The translations under genes were made by a program, and so were the position numbers. A DNA stretch of 64,000 nucleotides from CAYOPZ01 sp964406005 (GTDB taxonomy: Bacteria > Bacteroidota > Bacteroidia > Bacteroidales > SM23-62): NCBI GenBank assembly GCA_964406005.1, contig CAYOPZ010000011.1, forward strand, positions 1 through 64,000, given 5' to 3'. This document shows, in pieces, positions 17,457 through 26,175 of this stretch. Within the stretch, counting starts at the first letter, position 1. Every line of letters begins with the position of its first letter. The notes under the pieces are model-generated. The model saw only the letters and a list, made by a program, of their open reading frames with translations, had not been told where the DNA came from and did no database searches.

Positions 17457-18123
17457 CGGTATGAATGAAGCCCTCCCCGATCTTTTCCCGTAGCTTTCGT
17501 ATATGTACGTCGATGGTACGGTCACCCACGATAATATTGTCTCCCCATATGTTGTGAAAAATCTCCTCCCGGGTAAAAACCTTTCCGGGTTTGGACAAAA
17601 GAAGGTCTAACAATTCGAATTCCTTTTTGGGCAGAATGAGTTCCCTGCCGTCCTTAACTACCAGGAAACGTTCCCGGTCAATAGAAATATCCCTGCCGAG
17701 TGAATCCGTCTTTTTCTTAACATCCGCGCCTTTTGCCTGGCTTCTTTTAAGCAGGGCTTTGATCCGGCTCATAAGGACTTTCGGTTTAATGGGTTTTGTA
17801 ATGTAATCATCCCCTCCGGCTTCAAATCCTGCGATCTGGGAGTAATCTTCCTTCCGGGCCGTGAGAAATGCTATTGTCAGGTCCTGTAATTCCGGGATAT
17901 TCCTTATTTCCTCACATACCTCAATACCATCCATCTCAGGCATCATCACATCCAGCAGGATCAGGTCGGGCAAATGTTTTTCCGCCATTGCAATGGCGTC
18001 CCGGCCATTCGTAGCCGAAAAAACCTGGTAGCCTTCCTTGTTAAGATTGTATTGAATGAACTCAATAATGTCAGGTTCATCATCCACAAGTAAAATCTTA
18101 TACCTGCGATAATCGAAATTCAT
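17425..18123 (-). CDS. OmpR/PhoB-family response regulator, orphan
   Basis: 232 residues. Receiver domain at 8-125 with the acidic pair LLVDDEPD, phospho-acceptor Asp58 (LILLDVMMPEMDG), Thr88 (FLTARK) and Lys110 (YITKPIKP). C-terminal winged-helix at 135-232 ending GDRTIDVHIRKLREKIGE-IHTVKGVGYKL. No histidine kinase lies beside it. The neighbours on both sides are a phosphate permease and a porin, so a role in phosphate-starvation control is a reasonable inference. Its 3' end overlaps the PiT gene by 32 nt on the opposite strand. Confidence 0.9.
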   Translation of the reverse strand: MNFDYRRYKILLVDDEPDIIEFIQYNLNKEGYQVFSATNGRDAIAMAEKHLPDLILLDVMMPEMDGIEVCEEIRNIPELQDLTIAFLTARKEDYSQIAGFEAGGDDYITKPIKPKVLMSRIKALLKRSQAKGADVKKKTDSLGRDISIDRERFLVVKDGRELILPKKEFELLDLLLSKPGKVFTREEIFHNIWGDNIIVGDRTIDVHIRKLREKIGEGFIHTVKGVGYKLVV

Positions 18124-18281
18124 CTCCGGGTGGTTAATGTTGTATATTGGTTATGACAATTCTAATATACTTATTTTTAAAATAATGCAACGTTTTTTTA
18201 ATCACACCGGATTCATTTCCGTCTCGGATTTCGCCGGCAGGCCCTCAGAAGCGGCCGGATCACCATAAAAGCAGGAAAACA

Positions 18282-18307
18282 TTAAGTTTTTGTTAACAAT
18301 TTTAACT
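18282..18307. promoter_or_regulatory. candidate regulator-binding repeats upstream of the porin
   Basis: TTAAGT at 18282 and TTAACA at 18293 are 11 bp apart; another TTAACT follows at 18302, out of phase. The block lies in the 286-bp gap between the divergent response regulator and porin genes and resembles the repeats before the PiT gene. Confidence 0.35.
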
Positions 18308-18409
18308 AAAAACCAACATATTATTCCAACGCTCCGGGAGGAATCATTAATTTACATACTGTAAAAGGCCCGGGAATCAACGGGCTGAAAATCTGAAAAG
18401 GATTTCCCA

Positions 18410-19417
18410 ATGTTGAAAACACGTTTTTCATTGATTATCTGTGTATTATGCATTTTATTCCACAAACTGTCCGCACAGTACGACTCAACTGGCACAGACT
18501 TCCCGCATGGAAAGCCCATCATCAGGATCTTCGCCGATGTTTACCATGAATTGCCCGGAGGAGGCAGGGCTAAGGCATTTGAGGTAAGAAGGGTTTACCT
18601 GGGCTACAGTTGTATTATTAATGATCATTACTCCGCCGAAGTAAAGTTAGACATAGGCAGTCCGGATGACATCTCCGAGTATTCCCTGCTAAGGAGATAC
18701 GCCTATTTCAAAACGGCTGCCCTGTACTGGAAGAAAGGACTCTGGAACATCCATGCCGGCATCATTGATACGGAACATTACAAGCTCCAGGAAAAATACT
18801 GGGGGCACCGCTATATATACAAGTCCATGCAGGACGAACACAGGTTCGGACCCAAAGCGGATCTGGGTGCAAGCGTTGTCTTTACTCCCATCAGGCAGTT
18901 ATCCTTCGATGCAAGCCTGATGAACGGGGAGGGTTACAGTAATCTGCAGCGCGACAATGCCTTTAAATACAGTGCGGGCATTTCCTGGTATCCTGCTTCC
19001 TCTGTAATCATCAGGGGATATTATGATCATACAGTCAAGGATATCATCCAGTCCACCCTTTCCACATTTCTTGGTTGTCAGTACCGGAAGATCACAGCAG
19101 GTGCCGAGTACAACCGGAAATTCAACAGTGGCTTCAACCCGAATCATGATCAGAACGGTCTGTCCTTTTATATGGCATACGATATTAACGAAAGATTCGA
19201 GCTTTTCGGCAGGTTTGACCGGCTTTCTTCCACCATACCTCCGGAGTACAGCGAACCCTGGAATCTTGTGGATGATGGTTCGGCCGTCATCACGGGAATC
19301 CAGTTTCATCCCGTTGATCAGGTTAAGCTTGCACTGAATTACCAGGACTGGGTTCCATATGCGGCCAACACGGACAACTCGCGGTTTCTGTTTCTCAATC
19401 TGGAAGTCTCACTGTAA
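18410..19417 (+). CDS. outer-membrane porin (phosphate-selective porin-like)
   Basis: 335 residues. Signal peptide ends KLSAQ (about residue 22). The body shows alternating strands with many aromatic residues (RRVYLGYSCIINDHYSAEVKLDIG, WNIHAGIIDTEHYKLQEKYWGHRY, VIIRGYYDH, SFYMAYDINERFELFGRFDRL, KLALNYQDWVPY) and ends in a beta strand (FLFLNLEVSL), consistent with a 14- to 18-strand OprP/OprO-like barrel. The ETD..LRRAYF-like stretch is reminiscent of that family. Its position beside the PhoB-like gene supports anion uptake; substrate unproven. Confidence 0.7.
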   Translation: MLKTRFSLIICVLCILFHKLSAQYDSTGTDFPHGKPIIRIFADVYHELPGGGRAKAFEVRRVYLGYSCIINDHYSAEVKLDIGSPDDISEYSLLRRYAYFKTAALYWKKGLWNIHAGIIDTEHYKLQEKYWGHRYIYKSMQDEHRFGPKADLGASVVFTPIRQLSFDASLMNGEGYSNLQRDNAFKYSAGISWYPASSVIIRGYYDHTVKDIIQSTLSTFLGCQYRKITAGAEYNRKFNSGFNPNHDQNGLSFYMAYDINERFELFGRFDRLSSTIPPEYSEPWNLVDDGSAVITGIQFHPVDQVKLALNYQDWVPYAANTDNSRFLFLNLEVSL

Positions 19418-19427
19418 CGGCAGCCAT

Positions 19428-20783
19428 ATGATGGCCAAACACATCAGAAACCTAACGATCCTTTGCCTGGCATTCATTCCTGTATTCGGTACAGGATGCC
19501 GTAAAGGAGAGTATAAGCTGGATGTGGAAGAAACCGTTAGTGACAATGGTGCCGGAACGGGTACGGTTACATGGACCAGGGACAAAGCCTATTTACTGAA
19601 GGGGCTGGTATTCGTGAATGACGGACAGACGCTGACAATTGAAGCAGGCACCGTCATACGCGGCAGGCCGGGCCAGGGAACAGCTGCCAGTGCACTGATC
19701 GTTGCCAGGGGCGGCAGGATCATTGCCGAGGGTACACCTGCAGACCCCATCATTTTTACCAGTGAGGACGATGATCTGTCGGGATCCGTACCGGTCCGGG
19801 CAAGGGGATTGTGGGGCGGAGTGATTATATTGGGCTCCGCGGGACTGAATTCCGAGTATCATGAAAACGCCATTGAAGGTATTCCCATCAGCGAGCCCCG
19901 CAGCATATACGGGGGTAATAATGATGAGGACAATTCCGGAATACTCAGATATGTATCCATTCGCCATGGCGGTACCAATATCGGGGAAAATAATGAGATT
20001 AACGGGCTGACGCTGGGTGGTGTAGGCAGCGGGACAATCATCGAGCACGTGGAGGTAATCTCGAATGCAGATGACGGATTTGAATTTTTCGGAGGCACGA
20101 TAAGCTGTAAATACCTTCTGGCTGCCTTTTGCGGCGATGATGCATTCGATTATGATGAAGGATACAGGGGCAAGGGACAATTCTGGGCAGGCATAAAGGA
20201 CAATCGGGAAAGCGACCATTTGCTGGAAGCCAGCGGGGGGATCTTTCCCGAAAACGGACACCCGCTATCCACCCCGGAGCTGTATAACCTGACACTTATA
20301 GGATCGGGCACTGATGGAACACTGGTCGCCTTCGACAGGAATGCCGGGGGTACCCTCTCAAATTCCATCATGGTTAACCAGGAGGAAGGTGTGAGCATTG
20401 AATTCAAGGAAGGACTGGAGGACAGTTACCAGCAGTTCGAAAACGGTAACCTTCAGCTCAGTGGAAACGTGTTTTTTGATGTTGCAGGCAACGAGAGCAC
20501 CGGGATTTTCCACGTCATTTCCAACAATGCAGGAATTGACCTGAATTCGCAGAACACTGCAGTAAAAGAATATTTTTCCGCGGCATCCAACAAAGTGGAA
20601 TTCCCCGGAATCATCTATTCAGAGGGCATTTATCAACTTGTGCCACAGGATTACATATTTTCGGGTTTTGTCCCTTATACGGATGACTGGTTCGATAATG
20701 TATCCTACCAGGGTGCATTCGGGACCTTTAACTGGGCTTCGGGCTGGACACTCATCAGCCAGCAGGAAATTCTTTATGATTAA
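19428..20783 (+). CDS. lipoprotein with right-handed beta-helix-like fold
   Basis: 451 residues from ATG 19428 (another ATG at 19431). Lipobox FGTGC gives a lipid-anchored Cys at about residue 25. The mature part has repeating short turns typical of parallel beta-helices: TIEAGTVIRGRPGQGTAASALIVARGG, ADPIIFTSEDDD, GVGSGTIIEHVEVISNADDGFEFFGG, LLAAFCGDDAFDYDEGYRGKGQFW. Bacteroidota commonly carry this family beside porins and TonB receptors; no activity is known to me. It starts 10 bp after the porin stop and is likely co-transcribed, so a surface-exposed or periplasmic partner of the porin is a fair guess. Confidence 0.75.
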   Translation: MMAKHIRNLTILCLAFIPVFGTGCRKGEYKLDVEETVSDNGAGTGTVTWTRDKAYLLKGLVFVNDGQTLTIEAGTVIRGRPGQGTAASALIVARGGRIIAEGTPADPIIFTSEDDDLSGSVPVRARGLWGGVIILGSAGLNSEYHENAIEGIPISEPRSIYGGNNDEDNSGILRYVSIRHGGTNIGENNEINGLTLGGVGSGTIIEHVEVISNADDGFEFFGGTISCKYLLAAFCGDDAFDYDEGYRGKGQFWAGIKDNRESDHLLEASGGIFPENGHPLSTPELYNLTLIGSGTDGTLVAFDRNAGGTLSNSIMVNQEEGVSIEFKEGLEDSYQQFENGNLQLSGNVFFDVAGNESTGIFHVISNNAGIDLNSQNTAVKEYFSAASNKVEFPGIIYSEGIYQLVPQDYIFSGFVPYTDDWFDNVSYQGAFGTFNWASGWTLISQQEILYD

Positions 20784-20801
20784 CGGTCATTTCACCGTAC
20801 A

Positions 20802-22346
20802 TCAGGCAATATGCTGTGGTCTGAGGAGATCGTTTATGGTTTTGACAGGATTGAAGGTTTCAACAGGCACTTCCACAAAAACAGTATTCCAGTCGGCCAT
20901 GGCTCCGTTCCACAATCCGGGCAGTTCCTGGGCTTTCAGGCTCCTTCCATCCTGTGATTTGACGGAAATGAATCCCGTGGATGGATCAATGTGCTTTTTC
21001 AGATCGAATACAGAGCCTGTTTGGTCCTTTATCGCACAAACCAGGTCCACCGGGTTGAAATGGGTCGCCGATTTCACTATGCCTGCCTGGTCCCGGTTTT
21101 GAAAATCAATCTGGGAAGACTCAACGATCTGCAGCGAAACGGATCCGTCGGGATTCATGGTCCAGTAAGGTCCCCCACCGGGTTCACCTTTGTTTTTTAC
21201 CATCCCGCATATCCGGAGAGGCCTGTTCAGTTTGTTCCTGATATAATCCGTTTTCTCATTGAAATTTCTTTCAGAATAACCTTCAGGCGGCAATATGCTC
21301 AAATTCTGTTCAAGAAATGTTTCGGAATCCTTGACAAGTGATTCATTGATGTCACCCCGCTCAAATGCCTGAAGGAAGGCGAAAATCCTTTCCTGATAAT
21401 CAAGCAATATCCCGGCCAGTGCCTCCTTATAAAGGAAAGTGGCCGGTTTCAGCCTGTCGGGTGCAATGTTGTCAATGTTCTTGATAAACACAATGTCTGC
21501 ATCCAGTTCGTTCAGGTTGGTCAGCAATGCCCCGTGTCCTCCCGGCCTGAAAAGCAGGTTTCCGTCCTCACTCCGGAAAGGATCATTGTTCAGGTCCACG
21601 GCAATGGTATCCGTATAAGACCTCTGTATGGATAATTCGATCTGGTAGGATACGCCAAACCGTTTCTCATAGGTTGCCTGTTTCCGGTCAAGAAGATCAA
21701 TGAAAGCATCAAGATGCTCATCAGAGACTGTAAAGTGAATCATTACCCTGCCATCCTTCCCTTTGCAATATGAAGCACCTTCCACAAGATGCTCTTCAAT
21801 TGCTGTACGGTTTTCCTTATCATAGCGGTGAAACCCGATCAATGCTTTGGGCAGATGTCCGTAATTGAGGCCTCCTTCCGTAAGTACAGCCTCAACAATT
21901 TCACGATATTCCCCGGCAGCAAGCAGCGTATCAAGATTTTTTTCACCTCGCTTAAGTATTTTCTCCAGATCGGCTGTCAAAGCAAGTTTGTCAAGTCCCT
22001 CAATGAAATCAAGCACTGCAGTATATATACCTGAATCTGAATGGCCGGGGTCCTGCTCATTTATGTATTCAAAGAGATCTTTGAACATCCTGGACGCAGC
22101 CCCTGAGGAAGGAACGAATTTCAGGGCCTTCAGCTCCTGCAGTCTTTTCTCATAATGTTTTGCATATTTATCCGTTTCCTCCGGAATCAGGCAGATGATC
22201 CCGTTTCCGGAAGTGGCTGGAGACACCAGTGAAACAGGTTGAAATCCACGCCTGAAGTTTTCGATCTGGGCTTCAATGGTCCCGACGGATATGCCCTTTA
22301 CAGCGATAAACTTCAGATCCTGTTTGGTGAATTTAAATTTGCTCAT
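20802..22346 (-). CDS. DUF4301 family protein
   Basis: 514 residues from ATG 22346; the frame runs open to 22409 only through a TTG start that would overlap yjbQ. Cytoplasmic, no signal peptide. Features: VPSSGAASRMFKDLFEYI (about 80-97), GGLNYGHLPKALIGFHRY, a RSYTDTIAVDLNNDPFR stretch with FRPGGHGALLTNLNEL, and FIKNIDNIAPD. The RPGGHGAL and KNIDNIAPD motifs recall nucleotide-sugar pyrophosphorylase-type folds, but this is only a resemblance. The family is known from Bacteroidota without assigned function. Confidence 0.8.
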   Translation of the reverse strand: MSKFKFTKQDLKFIAVKGISVGTIEAQIENFRRGFQPVSLVSPATSGNGIICLIPEETDKYAKHYEKRLQELKALKFVPSSGAASRMFKDLFEYINEQDPGHSDSGIYTAVLDFIEGLDKLALTADLEKILKRGEKNLDTLLAAGEYREIVEAVLTEGGLNYGHLPKALIGFHRYDKENRTAIEEHLVEGASYCKGKDGRVMIHFTVSDEHLDAFIDLLDRKQATYEKRFGVSYQIELSIQRSYTDTIAVDLNNDPFRSEDGNLLFRPGGHGALLTNLNELDADIVFIKNIDNIAPDRLKPATFLYKEALAGILLDYQERIFAFLQAFERGDINESLVKDSETFLEQNLSILPPEGYSERNFNEKTDYIRNKLNRPLRICGMVKNKGEPGGGPYWTMNPDGSVSLQIVESSQIDFQNRDQAGIVKSATHFNPVDLVCAIKDQTGSVFDLKKHIDPSTGFISVKSQDGRSLKAQELPGLWNGAMADWNTVFVEVPVETFNPVKTINDLLRPQHIA

Positions 22347-22401
22347 AACGGCGAATAACACAACTGCAAGATAAGGCTTATTTTCCTCCGATTGTGCAAA
22401 A

Positions 22402-22812
22402 TCATCCAACCACGCTCATCACAATCCTTCGTCTCCCTCCGCGATTCCTGAACTCACAAAGGTAAATTCCCTGCCAGGTACCGAGGTTCATCCTTCCTCC
22501 GCTGATGGGAATACTAAGCGTTGTTCCAAAGAGGGAGGATTTGATATGGGCGGGCATGTCTTCCTGTCCTTCAAGTGTATGCATATAATAAGGCTGGCTT
22601 TCGGGAACAAGCCTCGAGATGAACGATTCAAAATCCCGCCGTACAGAAGGATCTGCATTTTCATTGAGGGTTATGGCGGCGGAAGTGTGTTTGAGAAGCA
22701 GAACCAGGATACCGGCTTCAGGGAGGTCAGGCAATTCCTTTTCGATATGTTTTGTAATCAGATGGAATCCCCTGGGAAAAGAGGGCAATACTATTTCCTT
22801 TTGTTCAACCAT
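22402..22812 (-). CDS. YjbQ/UPF0047 family protein
   Basis: 136 residues, complete. Family signature: LLLKHTSAAITLNENADPSVRRDFESFI (35-62) and HIKSSLFGTTLSIPISGGRMNLGTWQGIYLCEFR near the end, with the conserved His and Gly-Thr-Trp-Gln. Members show weak thiamine-phosphate synthase activity and can complement thiE mutants; the true role is unsettled. Precedes DUF4301 on the same strand with a 55-bp gap; divergent from the TonB receptor pair. Confidence 0.9.
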   Translation of the reverse strand: MVEQKEIVLPSFPRGFHLITKHIEKELPDLPEAGILVLLLKHTSAAITLNENADPSVRRDFESFISRLVPESQPYYMHTLEGQEDMPAHIKSSLFGTTLSIPISGGRMNLGTWQGIYLCEFRNRGGRRRIVMSVVG

Positions 22813-22905
22813 ACCTGTGCAAAACTATATGGTTTTCATGAAAATTTTCGTTAAGTAGGTGTTTTTTTAGCATTTTTAAACTTTCTACACAGAACTTGCC
22901 TTTGC

Positions 22906-23535
22906 GTGCTGAACAAAAGTATTGTCATATTGGCATTGCTCGTTTCTGCCCTGCCCCAACTGTTTAGCCAGGAGGAGAAAAAACTGGTACAGCTGTCCGG
23001 TGTGGTCAGGGATGAAAACCAGCATCCCCTTCAATTTGTGAATATCCTGATACTCAATAAGCACAGGGGCACCATAAGTGATACAAGGGGAATGTTCTCC
23101 TTTGTGGTGGAAGAACACGATACAATCCTGTTTTCCGCCGTCGGCTACAAGCGAACCGGCCTGATCATCCCCGATACGCTCGAATCTTTTAATTATCCGG
23201 TGGATGTAATCATGGAAACCGACACCATTGAGATCGCAGAGGTAACGATACTGCCATGGAACACCTATGAGGAATTCAAAGAGGCCTTCCTGACCGTTGA
23301 GTTGCCCGACGACGATCTTCATCGGGCATACAGGAACCTTGCCTTGATCCAGGCACAGATTCAAGATCAGGATGTGGAACCGGATCCCGGTCTGAACTAC
23401 AAATACTTCATGAACGAACAGTACAGCCAGCTTTACAGCCGGGGACAAGTGCCGTATTATCCCATATTGAATCCCCTGAACTGGCCCAAGTTCTTCGAAT
23501 ACCTGAAAGAAGTATTCGGGAATTCCGATCGCTGA
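22906..23535 (+). CDS. secreted carboxypeptidase-like regulatory domain protein
   Basis: 209 residues starting at GTG 22906, the only usable start in this frame after the stop at 22852. Signal peptide ends LFSQ (about 21). Residues 28-105 are a CarboxypepD_reg-like domain (LSGVVRDENQHPLQFVNILI, GMFSFVVEEHDTILFSAVGY), the same domain that opens the TonB receptor encoded next. The rest (about 115-209) is acidic and aromatic with no named fold. Gap to the receptor gene about 40-65 bp, so it is probably a periplasmic partner of that receptor. Confidence 0.8.
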   Translation: MLNKSIVILALLVSALPQLFSQEEKKLVQLSGVVRDENQHPLQFVNILILNKHRGTISDTRGMFSFVVEEHDTILFSAVGYKRTGLIIPDTLESFNYPVDVIMETDTIEIAEVTILPWNTYEEFKEAFLTVELPDDDLHRAYRNLALIQAQIQDQDVEPDPGLNYKYFMNEQYSQLYSRGQVPYYPILNPLNWPKFFEYLKEVFGNSDR

Positions 23536-23600
23536 TTACAAGTCGTACAATTTAATCCGCATTATTCAGTTCTATGTGTATTGATCCGGTAACCGCTGGG

Positions 23601-26051
23601 ATGAAAAATGGCCTGATCTATATCCTATTATGCATTCTGCCTGCACAGGGAATGGCACAGGAGATGGCCATCGTATACGGAAGGGTGGCAGGAGAGGATG
23701 GAAATCCCGTGTTTCCTGCCAGTATTTCCGTACCGGATTATCCCTACGGAACCCTTACGGATACGACGGGAAGTTTCGAACTCCGGGTACCTGCCGGAGA
23801 GGATATCACCCTGCTCATTTCTTTCCTCGGTTACAAGCGCAGTCAGATACCATTGAGACTCAGGCCCGGACAGCGCCGGGAGATCAGTGTACAGCTGGAA
23901 CGTGAAGCCAGGGCGCTCGGTGAAGTGACCGTTCGCGACCAGGGAGAAAGGTTCTCAACCCTTTCCAGGATTGAAATGAAATCCCTTGACATGCTTCCCA
24001 ATGTCTCCGGAAATATTGAAACAATACTGCTTACCCTTCCGGGTGTAACTTCCCGTAATGAGCTGAGCTCACAGTATTCTGTCCGGGGCGGAAATTTTGA
24101 TGAGAACCTGGTGTACGTGAACGGTATAGAGGTTCACCGTCCCTTCCTGATACGTTCCGGGCGGCAGGAAGGACTGAGTTTTGTCAATGCGGATATGGTC
24201 TCCTCCATTAATTTTTCCGCGGGTGGATTTGAGGCTTTATACGGGGATAAAATGTCTTCCGTACTGGACATCACATACAGGCGTCCGGCAGAAACCGGTG
24301 GCAGCTTGAACCTGAGCATGCTGGGGGGATCCCTGCACTTTGAGGGCAGTTCCGCCGGTCAAAGGTTCACCCATACTTCCGGTTTGCGCTACAAGACTTC
24401 ACAATACCTTCTGAAATCCCTCGAAACAAAGGGAGAGTATCAGCCGGATTTCCTGGATTTTCAGACTTTTATGACCTACCGGCCAAACACCGACTGGGAA
24501 CTGAGTTTCCTCGGGAATATTGCCGGAAACCGCTTTCGTTTTATTCCCGATACCCGAAACACGGATTTCGGAACTTTCCGGAGCCCGTTGAACCTGGTTA
24601 TTTACTATGAAGGTCAGGAAAGGGACTGGTTCGGTACCTATACGGGAGCCTTTACGGTCCATTATATTTCAGGAGAAAACCTTTCACTGAAATTTACAGG
24701 TTCCGGGTTTCACTCCGTCGAGCAGGAATATTACGATATACAGGGCCTGTATTCGATAAACGAACTCGACAACCAGGTGAATTCAGAGACCTACGGGGAC
24801 AGTATCCTGAACATCGGTATAGGTTCCATGCTGAATCATGCCCGCAATGACCTGTCTGCATACGTTTACTCCCTCTCACATACCGGCACCTTTGTCGAAG
24901 GTAGAAATAATCTGAAGTGGGGCTTCAATTGGCAGCTGGAAAAAATTGAAGATCAAATTAGTGAATGGGAAAAGATTGATTCGTCAGGATATTCCGTTCC
25001 ATACGACGGAAACAGCATCCGTTTATACAATGTGGTCAAGTCCGGAAACCTTCTTTCGAGCAACCGCCTGAACGCATTTGTCCAGAACACTTATTCCCAT
25101 TTGGCAGGCAGTGCCCTGTTCCATGTCAACCTGGGGGTCCGGGCCGCTTACTGGGACATGAACGGACAATTCCTGCTGAGCCCGAGACTGAACCTTTCCA
25201 TGAGACCCGGCTGGGACCGTGACATTGTCCTCCGGCTGGCCGCGGGATATTATTTCCAGCCGCCCTTTTACAGGGAAATGAGATATCCCGACGGCAGCCT
25301 GAACACGAAGGTCAGAGCTCAGGAATCCATGCATTTCATCGTGGGAGGGGATTATATATTCGCGGCATGGGATCGTCCTTTCAAATTCACAACGGAGTTA
25401 TACTATAAGCATCTCGACAAGCTGATTCCCTACAAGACAGACAATGTGAGGCTTGAGTACGCAGCGGAAAACATGGCAGCCGGGTATGCTGTGGGACTGG
25501 ATATGAAGATACACGGAGAATTCGTTCCGGGCGCAGAGTCCTGGGCCAGCCTGAGCCTGATGAAAGCAGAGGAGGATATTAAAGGTGACTTTTATTATGA
25601 CGAAAATGGCCACAGGATGGATCCGGGTTTTTATCCCCGTCCCACAGACCAGCGACTTACGGTCGGAGTATTTTTCCAGGACTATTTCCCAAACAACCCG
25701 GATTACAAAGTCCATCTGAACCTGGTTTACGGATCAGGTCTTCCCTTCAGTTCTCCGGATCCCGATCGTTATGACCTGGTGTTCAGAATGCCCGCCTACA
25801 AAAGAGTTGACATAGGCTTTTCAAAGATACTTAAGCGTGAGGACAGCCAGCTGAAGGATAACAATCCCTTTCGATTTTTTAGGGACAGCTGGATATCCGC
25901 TGAGATTTTCAATCTTCTCGGCGTCCGGAATACCATCTCCTACCTCTGGGTAAAAACCGTCTCCAACCAGGATGATGTACAGGGCAGGTTTGCTGTCCCA
26001 AATTATCTGACAGGAAGACGTTTCAACATCCGCCTCTCAATCAAATTCTAA
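23601..26051 (+). CDS. TonB-dependent outer-membrane receptor
   Basis: 816 residues from ATG 23601, which directly precedes the signal peptide; an ATG nine codons upstream is possible. Domains: signal peptide (1-21), CarboxypepD_reg-like domain (24-105: VYGRVAGEDGNPVFPASISV, GSFELRVPAGED), plug (about 115-225 with YSVRGGNFDENLVYVNGIEV and ADMVSSINFSAGGFEALYGDKMSSVLDITYR), then the 22-strand barrel ending FNIRLSIKF. No SusD gene follows, so it is not a typical glycan SusC; substrate unknown (siderophore, cobalamin or other). A weak hairpin plus T run follows at 26050-26090. Confidence 0.9.
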   Translation: MKNGLIYILLCILPAQGMAQEMAIVYGRVAGEDGNPVFPASISVPDYPYGTLTDTTGSFELRVPAGEDITLLISFLGYKRSQIPLRLRPGQRREISVQLEREARALGEVTVRDQGERFSTLSRIEMKSLDMLPNVSGNIETILLTLPGVTSRNELSSQYSVRGGNFDENLVYVNGIEVHRPFLIRSGRQEGLSFVNADMVSSINFSAGGFEALYGDKMSSVLDITYRRPAETGGSLNLSMLGGSLHFEGSSAGQRFTHTSGLRYKTSQYLLKSLETKGEYQPDFLDFQTFMTYRPNTDWELSFLGNIAGNRFRFIPDTRNTDFGTFRSPLNLVIYYEGQERDWFGTYTGAFTVHYISGENLSLKFTGSGFHSVEQEYYDIQGLYSINELDNQVNSETYGDSILNIGIGSMLNHARNDLSAYVYSLSHTGTFVEGRNNLKWGFNWQLEKIEDQISEWEKIDSSGYSVPYDGNSIRLYNVVKSGNLLSSNRLNAFVQNTYSHLAGSALFHVNLGVRAAYWDMNGQFLLSPRLNLSMRPGWDRDIVLRLAAGYYFQPPFYREMRYPDGSLNTKVRAQESMHFIVGGDYIFAAWDRPFKFTTELYYKHLDKLIPYKTDNVRLEYAAENMAAGYAVGLDMKIHGEFVPGAESWASLSLMKAEEDIKGDFYYDENGHRMDPGFYPRPTDQRLTVGVFFQDYFPNNPDYKVHLNLVYGSGLPFSSPDPDRYDLVFRMPAYKRVDIGFSKILKREDSQLKDNNPFRFFRDSWISAEIFNLLGVRNTISYLWVKTVSNQDDVQGRFAVPNYLTGRRFNIRLSIKF

Positions 26052-26090
26052 AGACGCCAATGTTCCCAAAGTATCTTTGTGTCTTTTTTT
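26050..26090 (+). terminator. weak terminator candidate after the TonB receptor
   Basis: AAAGAC at 26050-26055 can pair with GTCTTT at 26081-26086, and an inner hairpin CAAAG-TAT-CTTTG lies at 26067-26079. An eight- to nine-T run follows. Stem is weak and AT-rich. Confidence 0.4.
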
Positions 26091-26175
26091 TATGATTTCT
26101 CCTTTTCATAGGTCAATTGTCAATCCAATCCCTTATTTTTGAAGTTCAGATTTTTAAATTTCAGAAAAAACAGGA

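Noticed and set aside
23601..26051. Reading the TonB receptor locus as a polysaccharide utilisation locus
   Set aside because: No SusD-like gene and no glycoside hydrolase is nearby; the adjacent gene is only a carboxypeptidase-like domain protein.
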